Notes: generated by a model not told the origin, from the sequence alone. A stretch of 64,000 bases of DNA from Haloarcula regularis (GCF_029338315.1 NZ_CP119794.1:434001-498000); one strand, 5' to 3'. Shown: positions 8,632-18,324, numbered from the stretch's first letter. Numbers and translations: made by a program.

Positions 8632-9174
8632 TCAGCTGACCGTCCGGGCGATGTCGGCTTCGGTGATGACGCCGACGGTCCGCCCGTCCTCGACGACCAT
8701 CACGGCCGCGTTGTGGTTGAGGTAGGCGTCGACCTCGTCGATGGTCGCATCGGGCTCGACCGTCGCGATCGACTCGTGCATCACTTCTGCGACGGGGAGG
8801 TCGCCGACGTTCTCCTCCGGGCGCTGGCGGATGTCCGAGTTCCCGATGAGTCCCTGTGGCGAACCGTCGCGGATGACGGGGACCTGCGAGTACCCCCGCT
8901 CGTCCATCAGCGCCTTCGTCTCGTGGACCGAGTCGTCCGGGGCGACCGAGACAACAGGAGAGTTCATCAGGTCCGACGCCCTGACGATGCCGCCCTCGGC
9001 CTCCTCGAGTGCGTTGACGATGCGGCGGAGCGTCGAGAGGCGCGGGTCGACGTCCCCGCCCTCGATGCGCGCGATGAGCGGCTGGGAGACGTCGGCCTGT
9101 TCGGCCAGTTCGCTCTGGGTCAGTCCGAGCTCGTTCCGGCGCTCCCGGAGGTCCTCGGGCGTCGGCAGCTCCAT
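8632..9174 (-). CDS. XRE-type HTH regulator with two CBS domains
   Basis: 180 residues. An N-terminal helix-turn-helix of the XRE/Cro type (residues about 8-60: LRERRNELGLTQSELAEQAD, then RIEGGDVDPRLSTLRRIVNA) is joined to a tandem CBS pair (about 65-180: MNSPVVSVAPDDSVHETKAL and VAEVMHESIATVEPDATIDE). CBS pairs bind adenine nucleotides or SAM, so this is likely a DNA-binding protein gated by a nucleotide signal. The architecture is widespread in Euryarchaeota. No operon partner is obvious; flanking genes are at least 70 bp away. Start MELPTPEDLRERR at 9174. Confidence 0.92.
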   Translation of the reverse strand: MELPTPEDLRERRNELGLTQSELAEQADVSQPLIARIEGGDVDPRLSTLRRIVNALEEAEGGIVRASDLMNSPVVSVAPDDSVHETKALMDERGYSQVPVIRDGSPQGLIGNSDIRQRPEENVGDLPVAEVMHESIATVEPDATIDEVDAYLNHNAAVMVVEDGRTVGVITEADIARTVS

Positions 9175-9247
9175 ACGCCGTATTACTAATGGTTATACAA
9201 AAAGCCATCGGCTACACGCCAGGGCCAGCGACGGTGATGCGCGCCGG

Positions 9248-9616
9248 TCAGGCCTCGGCCTCGGCCTCGTCGTCCTCCTGGGTTTCGAACACTTCGATGA
9301 CCTTCAGGGGGACGTCGCGGAGAGCGCCGCCGATCTCGCTCTTGGCGATGCGCTGTGCGTGTTCGGTCGACTCGGCGTTGAAGACGTCCATCTCGAGGAC
9401 GAGCCCGACCAGCGCCGTGTCGGCGGCGATAAAGGCCGAGTCGAACGGTTCGCCACAGGCGGGACAGCCTGTCGCGCCGACCTCGACCTCGACGTAGTCC
9501 ATCTCCGCCTCGTTGAGCCGTTTCCCCGCCTCGCTCACGGCGACACCGATGGCGTCGTCGATGTCTTCGACGTCACGGACCAACCAGGCTGCTTCCATCG
9601 CTACGAGATAGTTCAT
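9248..9616 (-). CDS. DUF555 (UPF0212) family protein
   Basis: 122 residues, starting [20 protein letters not shown]. It contains the family signature [20 protein letters not shown] with a CxxC pair around residues 49-55, and [23 protein letters not shown]555 is a euryarchaeal family of unknown biochemical function; the single CPAC could bind metal with a partner subunit. The C-terminal EDDEAEAEA is a halophile extension. Transcribed alone: the next minus-strand gene ends 73 bp away and the upstream side is a 275-bp intergenic region. Confidence 0.93.
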   Translation of the reverse strand: MNYLVAMEAAWLVRDVEDIDDAIGVAVSEAGKRLNEAEMDYVEVEVGATGCPACGEPFDSAFIAADTALVGLVLEMDVFNAESTEHAQRIAKSEIGGALRDVPLKVIEVFETQEDDEAEAEA

Positions 9617-9891
9617 ACCCGATGCAACGACGCCCGCCTATTCGTTAGTTTTGATTCGCTCGCGGTGCGCACGTCATCGCGAATATTCCCATAACTTATC
9701 CAGACTCCGGTGCTCCCTCATGGTCCAGTTACACCGCGAACGGGGTGAACGACTCAGTGACTTGGACTCTCTACAAGTGGAGTTTAATCGCCAGACTGCG
9801 GCCGGATTATCTGTCACGAACGTTCAAACATGACTGAGCGGTGGTGATAACTTATTTATACCGGCGTTTTCCTCTGGACGACCGAGGGACG

Positions 9892-10062
9892 ATGGAATCC
9901 CAACTGTACAAGACGACGTTGCTCGCGCTGTACCAACTGAGCCTGGTGCTGGGTATCGTGCTGTTCCCGGTGGCGATGGTCACCCAGCGACTCGGTGTCA
10001 GACTGCCCGTCGAACGACTCGTGACGGGGCTCAACGAGGCCTACGAGCAGGCGAGCGCGTGA
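9892..10062 (+). CDS. Small single-pass membrane protein
   Basis: 56 residues. MESQLYKTTLLALYQLSLVL runs into one long hydrophobic helix (about residues 8-32, ending VTQRLGV), followed by a short amphipathic tail ending EQASA. A TATA-like sequence (TTATTTATA) around 9851-9860 is about 30 nt upstream of the ATG at 9892, typical of leaderless haloarchaeal genes. It lies 76 bp upstream of psmB on the same strand, but psmB seems to have its own TATA box. Function unknown. Confidence 0.75.
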   Translation: MESQLYKTTLLALYQLSLVLGIVLFPVAMVTQRLGVRLPVERLVTGLNEAYEQASA

Positions 10063-10138
10063 GGTGAGAGCCGCCTGGTGGCGGTCAGGCTCACCACAAG
10101 AAGAGGTTTTATCACCGCCCGACTGATACCGGTTGGTA

Positions 10139-10861
10139 ATGCGAGAGACAACTCCCGGCCCCGATTTCTCCCGACCGCCGAGTGCGGACGAGTTCCAGAG
10201 CGACCCGTACGCACCCGAGGTCGGGTCGCTGCCCGAGAAATCCCCACAGGACACAGAGAAGGTGAACAAGACGGGGACGACCACCATCGGCATCACGACG
10301 GCCGACGGCGTCGTCATCGCGACGGACATGCGCGCCTCCCTCGGTGGGCGGTTCGTCTCCAACAAGAACGTCCAGAAGGTCGAACAGATCCACCCGACCG
10401 GGGCCCTCACGCTCGTCGGGAGCGTCGGCGGCGCCCAGTCGTTCATCCGCACCCTCCGAGCCGAGGTCAACCTCTACGAGGCCCGCCGGGGCGAGGACAT
10501 GTCGATGCAGGCCCTCTCGACGCTCGCGGGTAACTTCGCCCGCGGCGGCCCCTTCTTCGCTATCAACCCGATTCTGGGTGGCGTCGACGAGGACGGTCAC
10601 CACGTCTACTCCATCGACCCGGCCGGCGGTGTGATGAAAGACGACTACACCGTCACCGGGTCCGGGCTGACTGTCGCGTACGGGACCCTCGAGGACCGCT
10701 ACGAGGACGACATGAGCAACGAGGAGGCACGCGAGGTTGCCGCGGCGTCCATCAAGGCCGCCGCCGAGCGCGACACCGGGTCCGGCAACGGCATCTACCT
10801 GGCCGACGTCACCAGCGAGGGCGTCGACATCCAGGGGTACGACTTCGACGAACTCCTGTAA
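10139..10861 (+). CDS. psmB: Proteasome beta subunit
   Basis: Catalytic subunit of the archaeal 20S proteasome, forming the two inner rings. The 240-residue precursor has an N-terminal propeptide (1-46) cleaved at the KTG/T junction, so Thr47 (TTTIGITTADGVVIATDMRA) becomes the N-terminal nucleophile. The Asp and Lys of the active site follow (ATDMRAS, then NKNVQKVEQ). Later NTN-hydrolase landmarks are VGSVGGAQSF and TVTGSGLTVAYGTLEDRY. The ATG at 10139 is preferred over a TTG at 10133: a TATA-like TTTTATC near 10107 puts transcription start just before it. Length matches haloarchaeal PsmB. Confidence 0.98.
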   Translation: MRETTPGPDFSRPPSADEFQSDPYAPEVGSLPEKSPQDTEKVNKTGTTTIGITTADGVVIATDMRASLGGRFVSNKNVQKVEQIHPTGALTLVGSVGGAQSFIRTLRAEVNLYEARRGEDMSMQALSTLAGNFARGGPFFAINPILGGVDEDGHHVYSIDPAGGVMKDDYTVTGSGLTVAYGTLEDRYEDDMSNEEAREVAAASIKAAAERDTGSGNGIYLADVTSEGVDIQGYDFDELL

Positions 10862-11045
10862 TCCGGCTTGTTCGTTTCCCGGGACACGTTGTTCTCGGTC
10901 CGCTGGTCCGGCTCGGCCCGGAACGTTCGTCGCATCCGGGACGACGTCGCCGGGAGTCCCGCACGATTTCACCGACGTACATGCATATTCGTCCAGAAAT
11001 TCCTCGTTACAGAAGGCACTTATACTGCTAGTCGAAGGATTACGT

Positions 11046-11324
11046 ATGACCTCCACGGAACCGCCCCGAAAAATGAAATCGACGTTGTTCTGTCCCAACT
11101 GCGAGTACCGCGGCGACGCCGACACCGACTGGGTGGAGTACACCCTCCGAGGACACACCCAGCGTCGCTGTCCCGCGTGTTACGACGTCGTGGACAGGCG
11201 GCCAGCACGCGGCGACGACGACGCGTGGGCACGGTACACGGCACCGGTGCAGTCCAGTCTCGTCGCGTGGAAAGCCGGCCTGCACCGCGTCAGCGAGTCG
11301 GTAAAGCAACTGACCTCGCTGTAG
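11046..11324 (+). CDS. Zinc-ribbon protein, unknown function
   Basis: 92 residues with two CxxC knuckles: FCPNCEYRG near residue 16 and RRCPACYDVV near 41, i.e. a complete zinc ribbon. The C-terminal 30 residues (YTAPVQSSLVAWKAGLHRVS onwards) form an amphipathic helix. A TATA-like CTTATACTG about 26 nt upstream makes the ATG at 11046 nearly leaderless. It is a conserved type of small haloarchaeal protein; nucleic-acid or protein binding is plausible, with no specific partner seen. Convergent with the kinase gene. Confidence 0.8.
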   Translation: MTSTEPPRKMKSTLFCPNCEYRGDADTDWVEYTLRGHTQRRCPACYDVVDRRPARGDDDAWARYTAPVQSSLVAWKAGLHRVSESVKQLTSL

Positions 11325-11356
11325 GCCCCCATCGAATCCGCTGTCGCGTCCCGCCG

Positions 11357-13491
11357 TCAGCGGGTGACCTCGACGCCGGTAATCTCGAACCGGGCGCCGC
11401 CCGTCTCTGTGGCGGCGTAGTCGAGTGACCAGCCGTGAGCATCGGCGACCTTGCGAGCGATGCTGAGGCCAAATCCCGTCCCCTCCGCGAGATTCGACCA
11501 CCCTGGCTCGAAGACCGCGTCCCCGATTTCGGCCGGAACCCCTGGACCGTCGTCCTGGACGTAGAAGCCGTCCGCCAGCGTCCCGACGGTGACTGTCACC
11601 GACTCCCCGCCGTGTTCGACGGCGTTTCGCAGCAGGTTCTCGAAGAGCTGTTTGAGCCTGGACCGGTCGGCGTGGACGGTACAATCGCTGTCCGCCCGCA
11701 GCGTCGCCGCCTCCGTCTCGACGGTCTGCCAGCACTCCGTCACCAGGGTCGCGAGGTCGATCGCTTCGGCGTCGTTCACCTGATTGCCGTCCCGAGCGAG
11801 CTGCAGGAGGTCGTCGATGAGCGTCGACATGCGCTCGTGTGCGTCCTCGACACGGTCGAGATGGTCACTCTCACAGTCCTCGCGGGCGAGTTCGAGGTTG
11901 GCCCCCGCCACGTGGAGTGGGTTTCGGAGGTCGTGACTGACGACGGACGCGAACTGCTCGAGTTGCTCCTCGCGCGCTTTCCGCTCGGAGATGTCCCGGC
12001 TGACGACGATGAACCGCGCCTCGTCGTCCATGTCGTGGCGCCGGGTGTGGACCTCGACGGGGAACGTACTCCCGTCTTTTCGGCGGTATCGTCCCTCGAC
12101 CGTGAGTTCGTCGTCTTGGTCCATCGACTGCCAGTGGGCCCTGGCGGTCTCCGGGTCGGCGCGCTCGTCGATGTCCCAGACCGCCATGCCGGTTAGCGTC
12201 GACTTGTCGTAGCCGGTCTCTTCGCACAGTCGCGGGTTCGGGTCGATGATATTCCCGTCCGCGTCGTGGAGGTTGATCATGTCCGGCGACTCGTCGAACA
12301 GCGATTCGAGTCGTCCCTTCGTCTCCTCGAGCGCCTGTTCGCGCCCTTTTCGCTCGGTGATGTCGCAGCTGTTGACGACGACGCCCTCGATGCCCGGGTG
12401 GTCCCGGTAATCGGTGGCCCGAAGGTCGAGCCAGCGCCACTCGTCGGTCGCCGTCCGGAACCGGAGTTCGTCTTTGGTCCGGCGCTCGTCGCTCGTCAGG
12501 AGCTGCGTGAATGTCTCGTACGCCGAGGCCCTGTCGTCCGGGTGGCCGTAGTCGAACCCCTCCTCGCCGACTCGTAGCCGAGAATCCGTGTGACCGACGG
12601 GCTCTGGTACTGTATCCGTCCGTCCTCGTCGAGGACGGTGATGATGTCCGTCGACCCATCGAGATACGCCTTGTACCGCTCGAGGTCGCGCTGGCGCTCT
12701 TTCCGGTCGGTGATGTCCTGGAACAAGGAGATGATGGTCACGACGTCGCCGTCGTCGTCGGTGATGAGGCGATTGTGCCACTCGCAGACGATTCGCTCGC
12801 CGTCCTTGCGGACGTTCTCGTCGACGCTTCGGAACCCGCCCCGCGCCTCGATGAGCTCGTCGGTGACCCGGTCGACGTCCTCGTAACTCTCCTCGGTGAC
12901 GAGCACCTCCCACGTCTCGCCGACGAGTTCCGATTCAGAGTACCCGAGGATATCCTCGCCGGTCTCGTTCAGTCGGACGATCTCGAAGGCCTCGTTGTAC
13001 TCCAGAACGCCCATCGGCGACTGCTCGACCAGCAGCGAGAGTCGGTCCCGGCTCGCCTCGAGCGCGGTCGCGGCCCGGTACTGCTCGACGGTGTTCGTGA
13101 TGCGGTTGGCGAGCACTGTGTACTGTCCCGTGCCCGTGTCCTTTTGCAGGTAGTCGGTGACCCCCTTCGAGATGGCCTCGCTGGCGATCTCCTCGGACCC
13201 TTTCCCGGTATAGAGGATAAAGGGTAGGTCCGGGAACTCGGCCCTGACGGCCTCGAGAAACTCGATGCCGTTTCGACCCGGGATTTCGTAGTCGGAGACG
13301 ATGCAGTCGAACTGGCGGTCGGCGAGCGTCGCCAGCCCCTCGTCGACGCCGGTAGCCGTGGTCACCTCGAACTGGTCGTTCTGTGTTTCGAGATAGGTCT
13401 TGGTGAGCGCCAGGAGGTCCGGGTCGTCGTCCACGTGCAGGATGGCGACCGGGCCGCCGTCGGCAGCGTGCTCGCTTGCAGGTGAGGTCAT
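11357..13491 (-). pseudogene. REC-PAS multi-sensor histidine kinase, frameshifted
   Basis: Reading from the ATG at 13491: a receiver domain (VAILHVDDDPDLLALTKTYL, phospho-acceptor Asp67 in CIVSDYE, KGVTDYLQKD), PAS 1 (about 145-265), then PAS 2, which breaks after YQSPSVTRILGY. The downstream frame, open to 11357, resumes with VGEEGFDYGHPDDR, ends PAS 2, adds PAS 3 (LFDESPDMINLHDADGNIID), a HisKA box (FASVVSHDLRNPL) and an ATPase domain (LLRNAVEHGG, DDGPGVP, GTGFGLSI). The break is at about 12565-12580 and also lacks the few residues normally between GY and VGE, so a small non-triplet deletion rather than one lost base may be involved. Intact, it would be a soluble hybrid kinase of about 710 residues that autophosphorylates on the HisKA His. 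No partner regulator is adjacent. Confidence 0.88.
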
Positions 13492-13566
13492 CCGTCGACC
13501 ACCCCGCTTTCTGGAGCGGTCGCCAGCCTTGCGTCGTCGATCGATGCCGTGACTGGGCCGCCAGTC

Positions 13567-13710
13567 TCACGCGGCAGCGGCCAGTCGACCACAAATGGCG
13601 TGGACAGCGAGCCACAGGAGCACCTCGCGAAATCGGTGGCGAAGGCCTGGGGACAGCGTAGTATCATCATGTGTTTCGTGGAGGACGGCAAGATGGGGCA
13701 GATCGGGCAT
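13567..13710 (-). CDS. Possible small ORF upstream of the kinase gene
   Basis: 47 codons from an ATG at 13710 giving MPDLPHLAVLHETHDDTTLS and a hydrophobic C-terminal helix (FREVLLWLAVHAICG). The composition is plausible for a small single-pass protein, but no family is recognised and no clear TATA box precedes it. Listed because the 13.5-13.97 kb gap otherwise holds only repeat copy A. Confidence 0.25.
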   Translation of the reverse strand: MPDLPHLAVLHETHDDTTLSPGLRHRFREVLLWLAVHAICGRLAAAA

Positions 13711-13877
13711 CGCAAACGGGCGAGGTGTGGCCCGGGTGCTCGCAGACACCCCGACGTGAGACGCTCCCGGGTCCGACACCCAAGCATACAGTGTACGAAA
13801 CTGACGTATCGGGATATAGTCTTTATGTTAGTCTGTGACAATGTACACGGTTCCAGGGAAGGGACTAGCGCGATTCC

Positions 13878-13930
13878 GAAATGGACGCCCGGGACACTTC
13901 CGAGTGAGTCTCTACGAGTAGGCTCGGGGA
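13878..13930 (+). repeat. Hairpin repeat, copy A (diverged)
   Basis: The most diverged member of a seven-copy family. It keeps GACGCCCGGGACACTTCCG and GGCTCGGGG, and stem arms CCGAG (13900-13904) and CTCGG (13923-13927). It lacks the AT-rich leader of other copies and has CTACGAGTAG in place of the palindrome CTACTAGTAG. It lies 38 bp beyond the 3' end of the Doc/antitoxin relic, as copy D lies beyond the intact pair. Confidence 0.75.
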
Positions 13931-13967
13931 AAATGACGGTCGAAGAATCGGTCGGTGAAACGCCGAG

Positions 13968-14338
13968 CTACGTGGGAACCGACTCGTGTTCGAGGGCGTC
14001 GTAGATGTCACGGTGTTCGTCCCGGTCTGCCTTGGCGACCCGCAACACCAGTTCCCGTCGGCTGTCGTCCATCTCGTCGTCGAGTGGAGTGCGGTCACCA
14101 GTCTGTTCTTCCGTCGAGTCGTCGGACAGTTGATCGAGACCATCTTCGACGAGGTCACCTCGCTACTGCGCGATGACTTCGTCCAGGTCGACATCGGTGG
14201 GGTGCGTGCGGGGATAGTCGATCACTTGGTCCTCGTCGACTGTCTTTCATCCGTTCCGGACTGCTTCAGTATCTCCCTGATTTCATCGGCGCAGGTAAAT
14301 CTGTGACCGTTGATCGGATAGAAGACTGTCGTCGTGTT
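13968..14338 (-). pseudogene. Relic of Doc toxin fused to its downstream partner
   Basis: A decayed copy of the module at 33017-33671. From 14338 downwards it reads NTTTVFYPINGHRF, DEIREILKQSGTDER (matching the Doc C-terminal half), then changes frame. It continues DVDLDEVIAQ, an in-frame stop replacing the Trp/Arg of the intact gene, and GDLVEDGLDQLSDDST. It then runs without a break into EEQTGDRTPLDDEMDDSRRE and the rest of the partner protein, ending at 13968. The Doc active-site HPFVDGNKR region is missing. A deletion has joined the end of doc to the start of the partner, removing the spacer and the ATG. Not expected to make a functional product. Confidence 0.85.
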
Positions 14339-14487
14339 ACTGAACGTGCTGACGATCCGCCCAGTCTGCACCACGGCTGCAGAAACCTCACCGAACGCTG
14401 TCAGAAGCAGCGTACGAGATACAGAGGATGTCTCTCGTACCGGGGGCAACGAGGACCACTGGAAACGAGCCAGTCGTGAGTCGTGCA

Positions 14488-15534
14488 TTACTTACTCGAC
14501 TCTGTGCTCGCGCCGGAGCTGACATCCGAGTTCGCTCCGGTGGAATCCTTGCTTTCGGTGGTGACGTCGACCGTATTGAGGGTGGCTCCGTCTCCGCGGA
14601 GCCTCGGGACGAGCAGATCAACGTGGACGCCGATTCGGCCCTCACTGAGCCTGGCGTAGACGAGGACCCCCACGAGGCCGGCAAGTGCCGCGAGGACGCC
14701 CAACAGTCCGGCCTCGGGACCGAAAGCCCCGCCAGTCCACGTCGCCGGCCCGGTCGTGTCGACTACGAGAATGCGCGCGGGCGCCTCTATGCCGCTGACG
14801 GGGTGACCGAATACCACACCCATCACCAGGTTCCAGCCAGCGTGGAATCCGATAGCGAGACCGAGCCGTCCGGTTACCACGTAGCTCACCGCGAGGGTAA
14901 TCGCAATGACGGCGATGCCGATGACTGCGACGAACGACGCCCCCGCGTTCGTTACGTGGACAACACCGAACAGAAGGCTCGAAACGGCGACGGCGATAGC
15001 GACTGCCACTGTTGCACCGTATCCCGCGAGGCCCTCTGCGACGTTCTTTAATACGAATCCACGGACGACCAGCTCTTCGTAGAGGGCGACAACCGCGAAC
15101 AGCGCGAGCGAGGCGACCATCGCCAGCACGAAGCCTCCGGGTCCCGCGACGAGTGTCTCCGTGATGACGGCCCACCCGCTCGCCAGTTCGACGCCGAGTA
15201 CGGCAGTTTGGACGGCGGTCGCCAGGCCGAGACCGACGACCAGATCACGCCACCAGGTACGACCGCCACGGAACCCGTAATCGGTCAGTGGACGCCTGTC
15301 AAGGTAGCGGGCGACGATGCCGACGCCGGCGACGGCACCAACTCCGAGACCGAGAGTCGTCCCGACGAGATAGTATGCGAACGAACTCGACGGCCAGAAA
15401 ACACTCATCGCGAGTTCGGCGACGAGAGTCCCAACGACGGCAAAGAGGGCGATCACGACGAATCCGACAGCCACGCGAACGGGCGCACGAGCGCGCCCCT
15501 CCGAAGCGTTCCAGATGTACCTGCTGAAGATCAT
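14488..15534 (-). CDS. CPBP family intramembrane metalloprotease 1
   Basis: 348-residue polytopic membrane protein (about eight helices) of the CPBP/Abi (CAAX protease-like) family. Glutamic-acid motif EELVVRGFVL after a long helix, then FGVVHVTNAG and GFHAGWNLVMGV supply the two motif histidines, so the catalytic set is intact. The ATG at 15534 (MIFSRYIWNASEGRARAP) is used because the upstream in-frame extension is not protein-like. The C-terminal tail after the last helix is soluble (VDVTTESKDSTGANSDVSSG) and unlike the rest. First of six CPBP homologues or remnants within 12 kb. Family members process prenylated or peptide substrates in the membrane; substrate here unknown. Confidence 0.88.
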   Translation of the reverse strand: MIFSRYIWNASEGRARAPVRVAVGFVVIALFAVVGTLVAELAMSVFWPSSSFAYYLVGTTLGLGVGAVAGVGIVARYLDRRPLTDYGFRGGRTWWRDLVVGLGLATAVQTAVLGVELASGWAVITETLVAGPGGFVLAMVASLALFAVVALYEELVVRGFVLKNVAEGLAGYGATVAVAIAVAVSSLLFGVVHVTNAGASFVAVIGIAVIAITLAVSYVVTGRLGLAIGFHAGWNLVMGVVFGHPVSGIEAPARILVVDTTGPATWTGGAFGPEAGLLGVLAALAGLVGVLVYARLSEGRIGVHVDLLVPRLRGDGATLNTVDVTTESKDSTGANSDVSSGASTESSK

Positions 15535-15787
15535 GAAAGCAGTACGCACCGCGACCGCATAACTGTAGATGTGGCCACATTTATCACAGACGCTGCCTCT
15601 CTCCACGTACACCGATTCACGCCATTCCTCCGGTCGTCTCCGGTACTGTGGGGCGTCTCCGTAAATTGGACTCATCCAATTCTTCGACGGTTGCGGTAGG
15701 GCCGAGTGACCGATTCGCGCTCTATCTGAAACACAGTCGTGAAAGGCTCCTCGAAGGCTGTCAGAGCGGCGTACGAGATACAGGGCT

Positions 15788-16645
15788 CTATACGGTTGCC
15801 TCGACGGCGTCCACGTCAGCGAGTCGCTCGCTGCCATAAACGACGACGAGGACCAGCGCGGCTAACAGGAACACGACCGCATAGAGCCCATTTGGCAGAT
15901 CGGTCTGGAGCGCGGTCCCACCGCCGACGAGGTAGAAGATGCCGCCAGTGTTTACGGACGCGTGCAACACCATCGTCAGCAAAACACTGCCGCCAGTCTC
16001 GTTGTAGAGCCAGGTGAACACGACCGAGAGCGCTATCACCGCGAGGGCGTAGTAGTACACCGGGTCACCGGCCTGTGTCGACCCCGCGACCAGAAACAGT
16101 GGCAGGTGCCACGCGAACCAGCCGACGCCGATGATCAGGCTCGCGGCGAGTGCCGAATACGATCGCTGTAGTCGCGGCAACGCGAAGCCACGCCAGCCGA
16201 GCTCCTCGTTGCCACCACCGACGAGGAAGACCTGGAGGAACAGCACCGGATACAGCAGGAGGACGCTGGTCGACTCGGGGCTGAACTGACCATCGAACAC
16301 GAACATGTGGATGGCACTCGCCGTGATGACGGCGATAGCCGGGAACGACAGTGCGAACACCCAGTACCTGACGGGAACGTTCCATCGGAGGAGTTGCGCT
16401 GCCCACTCACGGATGCTGTCGCCGATGACCCACGTAACTAGCGCTGCGGCCACGAGCGGACCGAACCCGCCGACCATGATGAACAGCATCGTCTGGAGGT
16501 CGTTTGCGAGTATCAACGGAGACCACGTCGCCCACCAGTCGCCGAAAACCAGCGGCGTCCACGCCGTCCACGAGAGCAGGTACGCGACGACGAAGAACGT
16601 CGCCACTGGGTGGTTACTGACGTGTCTGCGGATGCGGAGGGCCAT
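15788..16645 (-). CDS. CPBP family intramembrane metalloprotease 2
   Basis: 285 residues, eight hydrophobic segments. It starts MALRIRRHVSNHPVATFFVV and has the complete CPBP motifs: NEELGWRGFALPRL (Glu pair and Arg), WFAWHLPLFLVAG and VLHASVNTGG (His). It is of the ELGWRG subtype, distinct from protease 1 (EELVVRGF) but like the frameshifted gene at 21903-22786. It is transcribed towards protease 1 on the same strand, with 253 bp between. The start is well defined by a preceding A/T-rich promoter-like stretch at about 16660-16675. Confidence 0.9.
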   Translation of the reverse strand: MALRIRRHVSNHPVATFFVVAYLLSWTAWTPLVFGDWWATWSPLILANDLQTMLFIMVGGFGPLVAAALVTWVIGDSIREWAAQLLRWNVPVRYWVFALSFPAIAVITASAIHMFVFDGQFSPESTSVLLLYPVLFLQVFLVGGGNEELGWRGFALPRLQRSYSALAASLIIGVGWFAWHLPLFLVAGSTQAGDPVYYYALAVIALSVVFTWLYNETGGSVLLTMVLHASVNTGGIFYLVGGGTALQTDLPNGLYAVVFLLAALVLVVVYGSERLADVDAVEATV

Positions 16646-16806
16646 AGCGTTAGACTATATTCACATATATTTGAACATTTCCAGAGTTCTCCCGTGGCGA
16701 GAATCGAGCTCCGTCAGTAGAACCGATGTAACTGCGCCGACGGTCCCGGGATAGACCGTCCACGGACGTCGCCTCCGCTCACCCCATCATCCGGTATTCC
16801 CACCGG

Positions 16807-17301
16807 CTAATACTGCCAGCCACGATAATGCGCCCCACCGACTAGTTTCGAGTATTCCAGCAGCGACTGGAACCCGAGGGCAATCCCAGCGGTCACAAGG
16901 AGTGCGAGAATGAACCCGGCGACACCCCACGCGATGTCTCGGAACAGGTGCTCGCGGTCGACCCACCACGAGACGATACCGGCTGCGTAGACGATGAGAA
17001 ACGGGACGACGATGGCCGCGCCGTACCACTTCGGATGGACCCGCACCTTCGCGACGCTGCGGAACCACTCGCGGACGTTCTCGCCGCTGGCCCAGACGAC
17101 GATTGCCGCGGCGACCGACGGTGCGAGCGCGCCCAGGAAGCCCGCGAAGAACCAGCTCGTCCAGGAGGGCTGTGTCATCCCAGTCAGGTCGGGAACCAGC
17201 TCCACACCCCACGCCAGCGCGTACGCCAGCACGAAAAACGACGTGAGACGCCGTTCGCGAATCACGCTCCCCAGATACCACTCGGACCGTTCGGGGCTCA
17301 T
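16807..17301 (-). CDS. Truncated CPBP homologue (N-terminal half only)
   Basis: 164 residues that align by pattern with the first four or five helices of the ELGWRG-type CPBP proteins: RERRLTSFFVLAYALAWGVE, LGALAPSVAAAIVVWASGEN, VREWFRSVAKVRVHPKWYGA. It stops where those proteins reach the catalytic EELGWRG segment, so both His motifs and the Glu pair are absent. It cannot be a protease. Either it is a 3'-truncated pseudogene or a non-catalytic membrane partner; after the stop I see no remnant of the missing half in the 160 bp before protease 2. The ATG at 17301 follows a good A/T-rich promoter region. Confidence 0.7.
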   Translation of the reverse strand: MSPERSEWYLGSVIRERRLTSFFVLAYALAWGVELVPDLTGMTQPSWTSWFFAGFLGALAPSVAAAIVVWASGENVREWFRSVAKVRVHPKWYGAAIVVPFLIVYAAGIVSWWVDREHLFRDIAWGVAGFILALLVTAGIALGFQSLLEYSKLVGGAHYRGWQY

Positions 17302-17415
17302 AGATAAACTGACACAGAGCGTGAACGTAAGTCATCCCTGCACCTGATTTCAGTTAGATATCTTACACTATACGGGTCAGTAGATGTAACCGTGAGTCAC
17401 GAAAGCCACACACAG

Positions 17416-18259
17416 ATGTCCCAGTCCGGAATCGAATCGGCGCGAATCTCCTCTCGAACGAGACCCGGTTCGAGGTACTCTGTGCACTCGCGAATCAGCA
17501 ATTCGAGGAACCGAGTGCGCCCGGAATGTCCTTCAGTGAGTTGTTCGGAGCGACGACCACGGACGATTCGGGGAACTTCACCGACCACCGGAAGCGCCTG
17601 CTCGACCAGCTCGTGACGAAAGAGGACGAGTGCTATCGCCTCACCCACGGCGGCATCCAGTTCTTCAGTCTGTTGCAGGCGACGACGTACGCGCCGGAGC
17701 ACGAATACGAGGCGGTCCCACTCGGACGAGCGTGTCCACTCTGTCCTGCTCCCCTGACCGCTACGTATCAGGAGAGATACCTCGAGATCGGCTGTGACGA
17801 CCATCTCCTCCTCGAAATCTATATCCCTCCGAGCTGGATCGAGTCCCTTTCGGCCGACCAGTTCCTCGACCGTGTGAGGCTGCTCTTTCACCACTACATC
17901 GAGAAGATAGCGAAGGGTTCTGTCCACTCTGCTGGGGCGCACTCGGACACGGACTCCGAACCGACGAGGAGCCATACCCGATCCAGTACTACTACCCGTG
18001 CAGCCAGTGTGGTACCGAGCTTCGGTTGCTGCCGCCGCAGACGGTCATGCACAACCCCAGCGTGGAAGCGTTCTATCGAGAGCACGGGATCGAACTCCGT
18101 GAAACTCCCCCGTGGGAACTGTGCGAGACCTACGGCGAGATGCGAGTCGTCTCCGGGGACGAATCACGTGTGGAATTCGACCTCCGCCTCGGCGATGCCG
18201 TCGCTGTCTCGACTGTCGACGGCCGCGGAACTCTCCTCTCGTTCGAGCGAGAGAGTTGA
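17416..18259 (+). pseudogene. ArsR-like winged-helix regulator, two frameshifts
   Basis: The pieces, in order, lie in three frames: MSQSGIESA (from the ATG at 17416), then NLLSNETRFEVLCALANQQF and MSFSELFGATTTDDSGNFTD through YHIEKIAKG-like helices to about 17930, then LRTDEEPYPIQYYYPCSQCG, LPPQTVMHNPSVEAFYREHG and a C-terminal domain ending at 18259. Joined, this is a roughly 280-residue haloarchaeal regulator with an N-terminal ArsR-type HTH and a zinc-knuckle-containing sensor domain (CPLCPAP and PCSQCG). Breaks fall near 17441 (one base short) and 17930-17950. A promoter-like TATA precedes 17416. It is divergent from the CPBP cluster and may once have controlled it; that link is inference. 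Confidence 0.8.
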
Positions 18260-18324
18260 GACGAGCGCACCGAAGCCTGCCCGCGCCACAGGACCCGTGA
18301 CCCGATTCACACTCGCTGTGGTTC

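Noticed and set aside
9720..9833. 37-codon frame after a TATA-like sequence upstream of 9892
   Set aside because: Could be a leaderless peptide, but no similarity or compositional support beyond one TTATCC box; too weak to list.
13488..13841. 117-codon minus frame upstream of the kinase gene
   Set aside because: Cys/Arg/Ser-rich product without halophile composition, and it overlaps kinase promoter and start.
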